64,000 nucleotides of DNA. Source: Heracleum sosnowskyi (taxonomy: Eukaryota; Streptophyta; Magnoliopsida; Apiales; Apiaceae). Below the pieces are notes generated by a model, which made no database searches, had not been told where the DNA came from, and saw only the letters and a program-made list of their open reading frames with translations. The stretch is from contig CM061235.1 in assembly GCA_030848705.1 (NCBI GenBank), positions 128,076,228 to 128,140,227 on the forward strand. Reading direction: 5' to 3'. Both the position numbers and the translations under genes were made by a program. Shown here piece after piece: positions 44,850 through 56,097 of this stretch (position 1 is its first letter; every line of letters begins with the position of its first letter).

Positions 44850-47800
44850 CTAGAGAATTTCCCCTGGCTTGGGCTTTGCCAACAGTGGTGCCTCAGCCAT
44901 GTAGTTCTTTAGGGCCTCAAAGGCCTCTTGGCTTTCAGTTGTCCATTCAAAAATTTTCACTTTCTTAAGTGCTTTAAAGAAGGGTAAACACTTATCTCCT
45001 GACTTGGAGATGAATCTTCCCAATGCTGCCACTCTTCCTGTTAGTTTCTGGACATCCTTGACAGTCTTTGGTGGTTCCATGTCTAGAATTGCTTTGATTT
45101 TGTCGGGATTGGCCTCGATTCCTCTCTTGGAAACCATCAGGCCTAAAAACTTTCCCGAGCCTACACCAAAGGCACACTTAGCTGGATTCAACATCATCTT
45201 GTGGTGCCTTAGCACTTCAAATGCCTCTCGGAGGTGCTCAATGTGATCGGCCTTATCGAGGCTCTTGACTAACATGTCATCTACGTAGACCTCCATGGTT
45301 TTTCCAATTAGGTGTCCAAAAATTTTGTTCACCAACCTTTGGTAGGTTGCCCCTGCATTCTTAAGTCCAAATGCCATGACTAGATAACAGAAAACACCAA
45401 AGTCAGTGATGAATGATACCTTGGAGATGTCATCCTTGTGCATTTTGATTTGGTTGTATCCACTGAAGCCATCCGTGAAGCTGAGCATCTCGTGTCCAGC
45501 TGTTGCATCTATTAATGCATCAATCCTTGGTAAGGGAAAACAATCCTTAGGACATGCATCATTCAAGTCAGTGAAGTCCACACACATCCTCCATTTTCCA
45601 CTGGCCTTTTTGACCATCACGGGGTTAGCCAACCATTCTGGGAATTGTATCTCTTCAATGAACCCGGCCTCTAGAAGCTTTTCAACTTCTTGTTTAATGG
45701 CCTCTTGTCTTTCTGGAGCAAAATTTCTCTTCTTTTGTTTCACCGTCTTTCTTTCAGGATCCACATTTAACTTGTGAGTTATCAATTGGGGATCAATCCC
45801 TGGCATGTCAGCCGCCGTCCAAGCAAAAACGTCATTATTCTCTTGAAGAAAAGATATGAGCTTGCTTTTCAATGGCTCAGGTAGTAGTGCCCCAACATAT
45901 GTCACCTTTTCCGGTTCACCAGGGACTAAAGGAATGGGGATTAAATCCTCAGCTGGTTTCCCTCTTCGGTCCTCATTGTCACTAGTATCCATGTCTTCAA
46001 TTGGGAGAACTTGCCCCCCGATTCCATCAGGCCTTAACGCGGCTACATAACAACTTCTAGCCATCTTTTGGTCTCCTCGTTCTTCACCAATCCCATTCCT
46101 CGTTGGAAACTTGATTTTTAGATGATAAGATGAGGCAACAGCCTTGAACGCATGAAGACCAGTCCTTCCCAGAATTGCATTGTATGTCGAAGTTGCCTTT
46201 ATAACTATGAAGTTCAGCATTTGAGTAGATGTATTCATCCTTTGTCCCATGGTCATTGGGAGTTGGATAGTGCCTTCCACTTTTGATTCCACCCCATTGA
46301 ATCCGTATATGGGCATATTTGAGGGTGTTAACTGAGAATCAGTGTAACCCATCTTGATAAAAGCATCGTGGAACAAGATATCCACTGAAGCTTCATTGTC
46401 GACTAGGACTCTCTTTGTTTCAGAATTGCCAATCACATGTATGATGACTAGAGGGTCATCGTGGGGGAACTTCACCCCTTCCAAGTCCGAATCGTCAAAA
46501 CCTATCGACACTTCTGTTCTGGCACGCTTCGGTGCTTCTCCAACCACAATCATTACCTCTCGAGCATAAGCTTTTCTTGAATTTCGGGAGGACCCAACAG
46601 CAGTTGGTCCTCCGAATATCATGTTGATGACTGGCCCTCGGGGCTTAGGGTAACGATCTTGGTCATTGTCCCTTCTGTCGTAATCCTTCCTTTCATAGTT
46701 TCCTCTTTGACTCCCTTGATTTCCATCCTTGGTGAATTTGTTGAGTTTTCCTCTTCGTATCAGAAATTCGATCTCATCTTTCAATTGCCTATAATCATCG
46801 GTGTCGTGACCGAGTTCTTTGTGGAACCGACAGAACTGATTTTGGTTCCGTTTGGACATGTCAGCCCTCATTGGCTTCGGCCATTTGAGATCTCCTTCCT
46901 TAGCTATCTCCATCAGAATTTGACTCCTGGGAGTGTTCAATCTTGCATACTCCGTAAACTTTGGCCCAAAATTGTTTCTCTTGGGTGGAGAATCAGAGTC
47001 CTTTGATGTTCTGGGAAACTTTTCCTTGATGTCGTATTCCTGAGTTTCTTTTCTTTTCTTTGAGTTTCCACTACCACCAGTAGTGGGTTCATACTTTCTC
47101 ATGCTTTCTTCAGCCTTGATATACTTTCCGGCTCTATCTTGGAGCTTCAGCATGCTCTTGGGAGAATGTTTATCTAACGACCTTTTGAAGTGGTCATCAG
47201 TAGTTCCTTGCTGCGGGGCTATCATAACCACTCTGTCCTCTAAGTCTGGGACTTTCAAAGCCTCCCAAGTGAATCGATTGATGTAGTCCCTTAGGGCTTC
47301 ATTCTTTCCTTGCTGGATTGCCATGAGTGATGCAGAGCTTTTCTCATGCACCCTTCCACTAATGAACTGATTGATAAAAGCTTTGCTTAGTTCCTTGAAA
47401 GACCCAATTGAGTTGGGAGGAAGACGGCTATACCAGCGTTGGGCCATGCCTGCCAGGGTTTGTTGAAACGCCCTACACTTGACCGCATCGTTGGTTGGCT
47501 GCAACAGCAGTGCATTGGAGAAGGTCCTTACATGATTTGCGGGATCGCCCGTTCCATCATAGGCATTGATCGAAGGCATCTTGAATTTTCTAGATATAGC
47601 TGTTTTCATGATGTCTTGAGTAAACGGTGGTGTAGGATCATCAGGATCTCCTAGGGGCAACAGAATACTAGGATCACCTCTTGGGGCTTCGGCCCTCTTG
47701 GTTCTCCTTGCCGGTGGATCCAAGTTGATTATCGGGATCCCTTAAGTCGTTCGGCCTTGAGATTGAGCGGCCTCCTCCTTAGTAAGGAGTTTCTTGAGTC

Positions 47801-48407
47801 TTGCAGTCTCTGCTTCATGGGCTGCAATTTTCTCCTTAGTAGTTTGGGTTTGATCCTGATTTGTCTGGGAAGAACGTCTCCTTCTTGGGGCGACATCCTC
47901 CCCAGTTGTATAACCATCATCCTCGGTGTATGGGCCCAAGTAATCTTGAACGAAAGGGGTCTGGCGAGTTTGTTGGTTTTGGGGTCCCAGACCTTGAATG
48001 TAAGGGGGCACATATGCCTCATGGTAGATTGGATTAGTTCCACTACCGCCCACCATGGGTCGATGGGGCATGCCATAGCTTGGCATCCCCAAAGTCGGAT
48101 TCGCGTATTGAGGGAGATCTGTAGTATGGAGTTGAAGGCTTCTTTGTGCATTCATGATGAGTGGAGAAGTCGAGATTGGTTGCTGGTGAACGGTCTCTTG
48201 TGGATTAGATCCATGAATGACCATCTGCAGGGGATTTGTCCCTTCAACCGAAATTGGGATTTCCGTTCCTTGAGTGTTGGTGGGGATATTCGCCCATTGA
48301 GTGCCAGTAGTCGGCGGTGGTTGATTTCCGTGAGTATCAGCCTCAGAGGTGATAGGGCGATCCTCAGGAGTTTGAGTATCCCGAGATGTTCTTCGTGTAT
48401 TTGCCAT
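44850..48407 (-). pseudogene. gag-pol: Tat-like Gag, protease and reverse transcriptase, one early nonsense codon
   Basis: Starts at ATG 48407 (MANTRRTSRDTQTPEDRP) 14 nt after the PBS. A TAA at 47742-47744 interrupts the frame; the same frame reopens at once and runs to 44850 (957 codons). Visible: retrotransposon Gag domain (FKMPSINAYDGTGDPANHVR, FQQTLAGMAQRWYSRLPP, INQFISGRVHEKSSASLM); degenerate zinc-knuckle-like CRFHKELGHDTDDY; protease VLVDNEASVDILFH, with the usual DNGSS-type core changed to DNEAS; RT with WRMCVDFTDLNDACPKDCFP, FSGYNQIKMHKDD and YVDDMLVKS. Coding density shows recent function of the family, but this copy is dead. Confidence 0.9.
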
Positions 48408-48420
48408 GGTTGATGTTGTC

Positions 48421-48438
48421 TTCCCACAGACGGCGCCA
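48421..48438 (-). other. Primer binding site of the Tat-like element
   Basis: Minus-strand TGGCGCCGTCTGTGGGAA starts two bases after the LTR end (ATAACA at 48441). A TGGCGCC-type PBS is usual in plant Gypsy/Tat elements. Confidence 0.82.
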
Positions 48439-48440
48439 AA

Positions 48441-48935
48441 TGTTATGGATTAAAAAATGTACTTGTATATTAATTGTTATGATTAATGAGCTTTCGAGCT
48501 TTAATGGTTGCACTTGTGTTTCGAGACTAAATCGTTCCTTACAAGATGCCTACGTATCTCAAATCGTTATTGAGAATCAAGCCAAAGACGTAGTTCTGAT
48601 TGTAGGATCAGGGACCTTATATAGGCGTCTGGAGCCTAGTATTTATGGTATGTTTAGGAGTCTTAGCGAATAAGTCTCCTTTTTGTTATTGGATAAACAT
48701 AGTGTTGCTTGCTGAATAAGTCTTTTCCTTGTTGATAAAGGCTATGACTCATTAATTGGGATTCTGGATCCTTCTTTGACTAATTTACCATATTTTGGTC
48801 TCTTTTGATGAGCTGTATATTTTCCCTATTCATTAATTACGAAATTAATGAATAATTAGGGTGTCGGGCCTTAAATATCGGCCTTTCCATTGAAAAATCA
48901 ATTATATTTCTATAATTAATTTTCTGTCCACATCA
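48441..48935 (-). repeat. 5' LTR of the Tat-like Gypsy element
   Basis: Minus strand: TGATGTGGACAGAAAATT (48935) to CCATAACA (48441), about 495 bp. An alternative start is TGGACAG at 48930. Contains TATA box CCTATATAAGG at 48615-48625 and, downstream, ATACGTAGGCATCTTG, a word shared with the non-autonomous LTR at 33618. Confidence 0.78.
48615..48625 (-). promoter_or_regulatory. TATA box in the Tat-like LTR
   Basis: CCTATATAAGG on the minus strand lies about 180 bp before the LTR end, a sensible place for the core promoter of the genomic RNA. Confidence 0.6.
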
Positions 48936-48944
48936 CTACCTATA

Positions 48945-50052
48945 TCTATAATCCTATAATTATAAACTTAATTAAATTCTATAATCTATATAAAAAAATT
49001 ATAAAATCAAGAAGATGTCGACTTTCTTTTATTAAAAATTCAGAAGATTATATAAACAAATTTATAGAGTCCAAAAATTTTTGCTCTCTGTTTCATCGAC
49101 CTAATATTTGTGTTTGCTTTTAGAATATTTATATTCTCATATCCGAACTTTTACTTACTTACTTACTCTTGGGTTTGATTGTTTTTATTTTTAGAAAGAT
49201 ACAGGTGGTGAGGCCAAAGTTCTGTTGTATTACAGAGAAGAGGAATTTGATGAAATTAGTCATATTATCGAATTAAGAAAGTGAATGCATGTATCATGAA
49301 GTTTTTCACATATCAATTCTGATTCAATGAATCTCATCTCCTCAGACCCTACTATAAACTACAAGGAAGAGATTTTACGCCATCTAATTTAGTTTTTTAA
49401 TTTGATTAAGGTTTTGGTATAATTATTCTCTCTTTTTGTGTGTTTTTTTCGGATTTTCTCTGTTTTTCAATGTAGTACATCTCATTGTTATTGAAGGTAG
49501 GTTCTGGTCTAAAATTCCTCAAATAAAAGTTTTAAAAACTTATATTCAAGGCTATAAAGATAAGTTTTTGTAACTATTGTATTATCTATTAAGAATACAA
49601 AATATTTTTGGAAATTATGTAATTTATTTTGTAGATTAATGTGTTATCCGTTAAATTTGGTAATAAAGAGAGAGCGGCTCATTAGGAGGAAAAATCTTTA
49701 AAGGGATGGTGGTTCATTAGGAGCAGCGTAATATATGCTAGAAATAAATATAAATATCATATTATGTATTTTAAAATTTAAATTAGAATTTAAATTTTAA
49801 AAAAAAATTAAATGGTAATCAATATAATAATACTCAACATAATATTAAAATAATGAAAAATTAAATAATTGCCTTTTTATATTTATTCGAATTTCCGTGA
49901 ATGATCAATACGATATGAAAAATCCAAAAAAAAATCCTCATGTTAAAAATATAATTATTGATTTCAATTAAAATTATTTTTGTAGAATGTTTTTTAAAAA
50001 AAGTTAGAAAAATTATTATAAAACCGCTGCGAAGCGCGGTTTAGTAAACTAG
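48945..50052 (+). mobile_element. Helitron-like non-autonomous element
   Basis: The right end has a perfect 7-bp stem (AAACCGC 50021-50027, GCGGTTT 50036-50042) followed after 6 bases by CTAG at 50049-50052 and then T. This is the classic Helitron 3' terminus (hairpin, CTRR, insertion between A and T). On the left, A at 48944 is followed by TCTATAATCC, a fitting 5'-TC end. AT-rich, no RepHel protein. It abuts the Tat-like LTR within 10 bp. The 5' end is less sure than the 3' end. Confidence 0.65.
49195..49284 (+). pseudogene. Possible captured exon inside the Helitron
   Basis: A pyrimidine-rich tract ending TTTTTAG (acceptor) precedes an open stretch of 29 codons ending in TGA: KDTGGEAKVLLYYREEEFDE, then ISHIIELRK. 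The composition is protein-like and unlike its AT-rich surroundings. I do not recognise the parent gene. Gene-fragment capture is common in plant Helitrons. Confidence 0.35.
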
Positions 50053-50187
50053 TTATATGTAAGTTGTATAATTCCAGATGGGTGATATTACTAATAATTT
50101 ATTAATCAAAAATATTAATGCCATCTCAAGCACTCTGGAGAACCTTGAAAACCAAAAATATATATATATAACTGCCATGCGGGTCCT

Positions 50188-50215
50188 GGTCCCTAACAAT
50201 CAATTGTTAGGGACC
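50188..50215. repeat. Perfect 13-bp inverted repeat (hairpin)
   Basis: GGTCCCTAACAAT, two bases, ATTGTTAGGGACC. It lies just upstream of the FAR1-type transposase gene and may be part of the MULE end. Confidence 0.85.
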
Positions 50216-50289
50216 ATTTATTTAACAATCTGTTCCTGGACCGTTGGATCAACACTCCGACGGTCAGGATTTAAAAAAATATTCGGTCA

Positions 50290-50405
50290 CTCCGCGTATT
50301 TTTTCCGCGGAGCCCTATCCCTCCGCGTAAATTTATCGCGGAGCACTGTACCGCTCCGCACTTATTTTCCACGGAGTGCGTAAAGACCAAAATGCCCCTC
50401 CGCGG
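50290..50405. repeat. CTCCGCGG-rich subterminal block, left
   Basis: At least five CTCCGCG/CGCGGAG-type words in about 115 bp. The piece at 50344-50386 (CTGTACCGCTCCGC ... CCACGGAGTGC) matches the reverse complement of 54165-54225, so the two blocks are inverted with respect to each other. Confidence 0.7.
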
Positions 50406-50557
50406 TTTTAACCCTAAAAGCAGATTTTGTGATCATTGTAGCCACTTTTCTCACTTTACATCAAGAAAGAGGGGAAAAAAGGGATTGGAGAGCTTGAAGA
50501 GATTGTCATCATTTCTTGAATTGTGTAAGTGATTGTTGTTGTTATTTATTGATTAAT

Positions 50558-52996
50558 ATGGCGGATAAGATGTTTGCTAAGTTTGTTCCTAGAAAAAAAT
50601 CAAAAACAATTAAAGTTAATGATGTTGATATGGGGTTAGATGATTTTGATGTTGATGTTGGTAATGTTAGTGGTCATGTAGAGTATGTTAATATTGATGA
50701 TGATGATGTTAATATTGATGGTGATGATGATAATATTGATGAGCATTACGGTGAAGATGATAATTTGCATGAGAAAAATGTACTTAATGTTGATGAAGAT
50801 GTTAATAATATTGTCCCTTATTTAGAAGCCGCGGAGAATTTATTTAGAGCTTATGCCTTGAAAAATGGTTTTGCAATTAAGGTTCAAGAAACACAAAAGC
50901 GTGTTAATAAAGAAATATATGCTCGGTTATTTGTTTGTAATTTATTTGGTGAGAATAAGGCTAAAAATATTGGTAATGATGATGCATGTTTGATGGGTAG
51001 TGCAAAAGGTAAAGGTAAACGCCGTCGAGATGTTTTTCCTAGATGTGGTTGTAAGGTTAGAATGTATGTTTTAAATAAAAAGAAAACAAGTTTTTGGGAG
51101 ATAATCGCGCTAGAATTAGAGCATAATCACGAGGTAGTTACAACTTCGAAAATGAATTTGATTCGAAGGGAAATACATGTTAGCGCGGAATAAAGAAATA
51201 TAATGAGAACATTACATATGTCGGGTGTTCCTCCTAGGCAACAAATGTCCATTTTTAGCAATTTGAAAGGCGGTGCTCAACATGTTGGTTTTGATGGACA
51301 ACATGTAAGAAATGTGGTACGTGAGTTTAGGAAGACCAATTTAGATGTTAATGATGCTCAAGCGGGTTTAGACTTGTTGAATAGGTTGAAAGAAGAAAGT
51401 GGTGGGAAATTTTACATTAAACCTTACTTGATGAAGAACAAATGTTGAAATGTCTAGTATGGGTTGATCACCGTTGTTTGATGGCATACCAAAATTTTGG
51501 TGATGTAGTTGCCTTTGATATGACTTACCGAACTAATAGGTATGCTATGCATTTTGTTCCTTTTACCGGGGTAAATCATCACTAATAGGGATGAGGTTAA
51601 AACAAGTTTTGAATGGGTATTAGGTAGTTGGCTTGAGGCGGTTGAAAACAAACATCCCTTGACTATCATTATGGATCAAGGCCAAGCCATGGTCGGGGCT
51701 ATTTCATCACAACTACTGAACACCACTCATTTGTTGTGTAATTTGGTACATTAGTAACAAATTTCCCAAGAAACTTGCAAGTTACTATTCGAAGCACCTG
51801 GATTTCAAAGTTGATTTCAATAATTGCATTTATAACTCATTGACCGAAGATGTGTTTGAGGATAGGTGGAAAGCATTGTTTGTGAAGTACGAACTGGAAG
51901 ATAATACATGGCTACAAGGATTGTATGGTTTGAAGCATAAATGGATCAAGGCTTTCACTCGAAGCACATTTTCCGCGGGATAAACAACAACTTGAAGAAG
52001 TGAGGGAATGAATGATTTTTTTGATAGTTATGTTAGTTCTTGCACGGGTTTGAAAGAATTTGTTGAAAATGCTCAAAAAGCTTTGGAAAGGCAATTTATG
52101 AGGGAGAAAGAAGAAGATTTTAAGACTTGTCAAACTTGTCGTGGGATAAAAATGAAGACCGCCTTGGAGCAACATGGTGCTTCCATTTACACAAAAACAA
52201 TGTTTAGAAAGTTTCAAGAGCAATTAGTGGAAGCTACAACTTACTTTGTGGAGAAAGATAGAGAACGTTCTTTGGAAGAAGATGAGTATACATACTACAA
52301 ATGCTATAGGCAATTGGTGGATCCCGAAAAAAGAACAATGTGTCTTGTTACATTCAAAAAATTGGCTCTAAGTGGTAGTTGCAAGTGTAGAATGTATGAA
52401 TATTTGGGCATTCCTTGCCGACACATTATAGCCGTGTTGACAAAGAGATGTGTTTCTGAAATACCTAATACCTATTTGAGACGACGTTGGACAAATGATG
52501 GCAATAGAGTTGATGGTATGTTGCCTTATCATTTGACCGGAGAAGAAGCATCATCCCATGATTTGACTCCTACCGAAAGATTCAACAACATGACTTTACT
52601 CACCATGGACTTTTGTTATAGTAGCATGGCATCAAAGGAGCGTTACGAGTATGCCGTTTCGGTAATCAATCGGGAAACCGAAATTCTTGAGAATATGGGA
52701 GTTGATGGAATTGAGCATGTAAGTAGTGAAGTTGGCACGAAAACAACTCAAGAAGATGGTGATGGCTTGCATGAGCCAATTCTTGATCCCATTGTGTCAC
52801 AAGCCAAAGAAAGGAAAAAAGACCCCTCCCTCGTTTCAAAATTCCCATCAAAACAATTCGCAAAACACCGAGGAAATGCTCTAAATGTGGATTTGAAGGA
52901 CATGATTTTAGAACTTGTGACAAAAAAAAAGAAATTTTATTAAATGCTCAAAGTAGTCAAAGTGGTCAATGTGGTGGTGAAAGTGGTCAATTGTAA
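50558..52996 (+). pseudogene. FAR1/FHY3-type MULE transposase, degraded
   Basis: ATG 50558 (MADKMFAKFVPRKKSKTIKV). Acidic Asp/Asn repeats come first, then a FAR1-type DNA-binding domain (PYLEAAENLFRAYALKNGF, RCGCKVRMYVLNKKKTSFWE, LEHNHEVV). A TAA at 51191-51193 and a frameshift near 51430 interrupt the gene, and an internal deletion follows VNHH near 51585. Transposase core: VVAFDMTYRTNRYAMHFVPF and FEWVLGSWLEAVENKHPLTI. The last large frame (52008-52943) has the SWIM finger CKCRMYEYLGIPCRHIIAVL. A further frameshift near 52850 puts the CCHC knuckle CSKCGFEGHDFRTC in another frame, ending at 52996. FRS proteins are domesticated relatives, but decay and context mark this one as a transposon gene. 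Confidence 0.85.
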
Positions 52997-53090
52997 TTGA
53001 TATAACTCTCTACTTTTCCATTTTTAACTTTACATTATGTTCTTCTCACATTATCTAACAAAGTTTTTTTATTGTCATGTGTAGGTAACA

Positions 53091-53866
53091 TGGATGGTGG
53101 TAATATTTCGGATAATGATTCGGTTTCACATGTTAGTGATTCACTTCCGAGCTCCGAAGGAGAGGTGTTTATGGAGTCACCAACTTGCGATGAGTTGGAT
53201 GAAATATGTCGCAATTTACCACCTTATTATGACATAATGGAGTTCAATGAAGTTAGTGAGCTGCCACCAATTGTTGAAGAGGAAGATGTTGACTTGTATC
53301 CCTCGGAGGAAAAGGCTTATAGGTCAACCAATTGGAAAGATGCATGCCTTTGGACGGCTAGTGAAGCAACGTTTGAAAAGGTTACATATAATGTGACACC
53401 CTACTTTCTTCCAATATTGAATTTGGGTAAGGACATTGAAGGCAAATGGAGGCTTTCTGATTGGGATGCTGGTGATGTTGTGGAATGTGACAATATTAGG
53501 GACATTTTCAAATTGAGGCCTAGGGAGGATTGCACACACGATCAAATGCGCGTTGAATATGTGAAGGGATGGGTTTCCAACGTAACCGATGGTGGCAACG
53601 TCAAGGGATTGTATGCAAGATTCCGCCTTTATGATGGAACAAGCACTATGTGTGTCTCCTTTCACAATGACATCGCTACGCACAAAGCCATTAGTACGGG
53701 TGTCTTTCGCGATGGTTGTGTTATAGTACCATGTATTCGTGTTCATCAACAAGGATCCTCCTCCGGGTGTGCGTACTCACCGTTTGTCCGCCGGATTCTC
53801 GAATGTGTTAGAATATTTTGGTTAGATGACCAAAATATTGTAGGATTTGTATTATTTTTGTTGTAA
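53091..53866 (+). CDS. Unidentified protein, C-terminal region possibly an OB fold
   Basis: ATG 53091 (MDGGNISDNDSVSHVSDSLP), about 258 residues, intact, 95 bp after the transposase. An acceptor-like TGTGTAG just before the ATG suggests a spliced leader. The N-terminal ~90 residues are acidic and Ser-rich; a middle segment reads WRLSDWDAGDVVECDNIRDI. The C-terminal part (GWVSNVTDGGNVKGLYARFR, LYDGTSTMCVSFHNDIATHK, CVIVPCIRVHQQGSSSG) alternates short strands like an RPA-type OB fold. I infer this from the pattern only. Same strand as the transposase and between the two inverted CCGCGG blocks, so likely an accessory MULE gene. It is in far better shape than the transposase. Confidence 0.55.
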
Positions 53867-54159
53867 TATCGTAGTATTTGAACCATTATGTAACCTTCGG
53901 GGATTTGGATGACTTATGTTGTAACATTGTAGTATTTGAACCCATCTGCCTAAATCTTGTTTCATGTACTTAAAGATTTCCTAGCAATTTTGAAGTTATA
54001 AAGGCATTTTTCAACTTTAACCAATTTTGAAATTTTCAATTTAAACTTCTTTGTAAGAGGTTTTTTTTTGTCAAAACCAAGTTAGTTAGGTAATTTGGAG
54101 TTTAATAGAATTGAAATAGATGAAAATTGATGACCATAATTGCCAGAAAATGCCTGGTC

Positions 54160-54230
54160 TGTTCGCGGTTTTTTTCCGCGGAGCGGAGTAAAGCACTCCG
54201 CGGATAATTTCCGTGAAGCGGTATAGCTTT
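54160..54230. repeat. CTCCGCGG-rich block, right
   Basis: Contains CCGCGGAGCGGAG, CACTCCGCGG and GTGAAGCGGTAT. Its reverse complement matches the left block at 50344-50386 with some differences. It may mark the right end of the FAR1-type MULE. Confidence 0.65.
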
Positions 54231-54659
54231 TTTTTTTGACATGTCCTGTCTGTTTTATGCACTTCCCACCTCTACCAATCCAGTCAAAATACTATATAAC
54301 AATAGCACAAACGGTACCAGCCATAAAATTATGAAAAAAAAATCCGGAAAAATACAAAACCTCCAAAATATGGCCAAAATGGACCAAAATTTTCAAAATT
54401 CCGGAAAAATGACCACCTCTAAATCCAATGAAATTGAAACCAAAGGGAAGAGGGACAATAACAACCAAGAAAATGTATAGGGGAGGGGGAGATGTACCAT
54501 GCAACTAATAAAAATCTCAAGGGGAAGGGACACAGTCGATAAACGACCGATATAAACCAAATAAAATGTACTTTTTCATTACAATTAAGTGAAGTACATC
54601 AATATAAATGAGGAGAGTTTCTAACAAACTACATAAGTCAAATGAAAACAAACTAAACA
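54231..54659. other. Non-coding interval between convergent genes
   Basis: A-rich, no credible gene. It separates the plus-strand MULE ORFs from the minus-strand Ulp1/PMD gene. Confidence 0.4.
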
Positions 54660-55999
54660 CTATGCATTATCTATCCTTTGACGCATAAGAAACCCGGGAA
54701 TTCTTCTAGCCTCCCCTTTCTGGAGCTCTATCGCAATCCTATATCGGAAGATTTCAATGTCTTCGTCCATCCATCTCAATGATTCAATTTTATAGCCCTG
54801 TAGGAGATGGTCCATGTACTTCATCACGAAGATGCCACAATCCGTGTTATTCTTCTGTTTAGGCCTCATACTCCATGACTAAATTTTTGGCTCCTCCTTT
54901 GGTAGGTTCATGGAGTTCCTATCAAGGTATCTCAACATACTAGGAAGTAATCCAACCTAACAAAAAGTACAAATTTTTAACAAACAGAAAAGCTAATATG
55001 TAATAGTTAACATAAAGAAAGAATGAATACCATGACTTTTTCCTCATTTGGATACTCAGCATCATCATATAGTGGATCTAGTAGAATATATAACCCCCAA
55101 CTTTTCACGGCGAAAACGAACAATACCCAATGATTTCCAGAAACATGAGTGGGGAGAAATATGAAATCCACCTTGTTAATGGGTGGACCTACACCACAAG
55201 TGGCCCAGTGAAGATAGAATTTGATCACCCTCGTTATTTCCCGCCTATAGTCCACCACCTTCGCAAAGTTCATAAAAAACGGGTCCATGAAGTAGTAAGT
55301 AGGCTTTCACTCATACACGTGCTCCAAAGCAATGGCTTCCTCGCGGTCACGTAGCAACGTTTGCAACAACATTAGTAATTAAACAACATTAATAATTCTA
55401 CAAAATTAAACAATCTCAATTCATGTTAATAACTAAATTACTTGTAAGTTGTAGATCATACCATGTATGTATAGATAACCTGGTCATCTATCCAAGTAGC
55501 GGGTGCCAAAGATAACATCGCAGCCTCATTTAAATAAAATTGTCTATGCATGATGCCCCCCTTTAACTTGACCACCCCATCCCCAAGTAAACTTGATGTT
55601 GTCCCTATTCTCCGCCCTAAGAGGCTTATTGATCTGCCATTTTCTTTCATTCACACGGCGTACATCAAGATTCTCCGGCCTTGAAGAAGATGTCTCAACT
55701 GCAACAGTATGGGTCTCTGACACATGCTGAGAAGGTTGTGTTAGGTGAATGATATCAGCCTCAGCAATGTTTGGCAGTGCACTCTTCTTCCCCTTCCCTG
55801 ACAAGTCAACATTTTCAAACTTGGGGAGTTTATAGGCCGGACCTCTAACCTCCTTCATGAAGCTGCAGAAGGGGTCCAAGAAGGTGGGTGCAATCCTAGC
55901 AAACCTCGCCTTATACTCATGAGGAATCGAACTATCAACCTTCTGAGCAAATTCCAACCCCTTCATGATCTCCAGCAAGAAACAACATACATTAAACAT
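54660..55999 (-). pseudogene. Ulp1-type (C48) cysteine protease part of a PMD/Ulp1 gene, degraded
   Basis: Exon-like pieces: 55999 to about 55460 (ITRIAPTFLDPFC-type region starting GLEFAQKVDSSIPHEYKARF, then LKGGIMHRQFYLNEAAMLSL, ATWIDDQVIYTYMV after a frameshift near 55560); 55355-55018 (FYLHWATCGVGPP, NHWVLFVFAVKSWGLYILLD); and 54960-54660 (QKNNTDCGIFVMKYMDHLLQ). The triad His (NHWVLF), Asp (ILLDPLYD) and Cys (TDCGIF) of SUMO-type proteases is visible. Stops: TGA after LEHVYE near 55310 and TAG after EEPKI near 54880, both probably from C-to-T changes. In its parents the enzyme would cleave ubiquitin-like modifiers. Ulp1 domains are known passengers of MULEs (Kaonashi type). Confidence 0.72.
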
Positions 56000-56097
56000 T
56001 TCAAATAGTACAAATGAAATATTAACAAACGTTAGAGAGATGAAAGAAAACTCACAAGCTCGTACACCTTTAAGTTGTTAAACAACTCTCAGCTAGC

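Larger units (their letters stand above)
41641..48935 (-). mobile_element. Tat-like Ty3/Gypsy retrotransposon, decayed, 3' LTR missing
   Basis: Minus-strand order: 5' LTR (48935-48441), PBS, gag, protease, RT, RNase H, integrase (to 42705), then an antisense spliced ORF on plus (41643-42389). PR-RT-RH-INT order is Gypsy. An antisense aORF downstream of pol and the PBS TGGCGCCGTCTGTGGGAA are features of the Tat lineage. The 3' LTR and the distal part of the aORF are replaced by MULE sequence near 41640. Confidence 0.85.

Noticed and set aside
45004..47654. Plus-strand ORFs opposite Gypsy gag-pol
   Set aside because: Antisense shadows; no conserved domain pattern, unlike the spliced aORF at 41643-42389.
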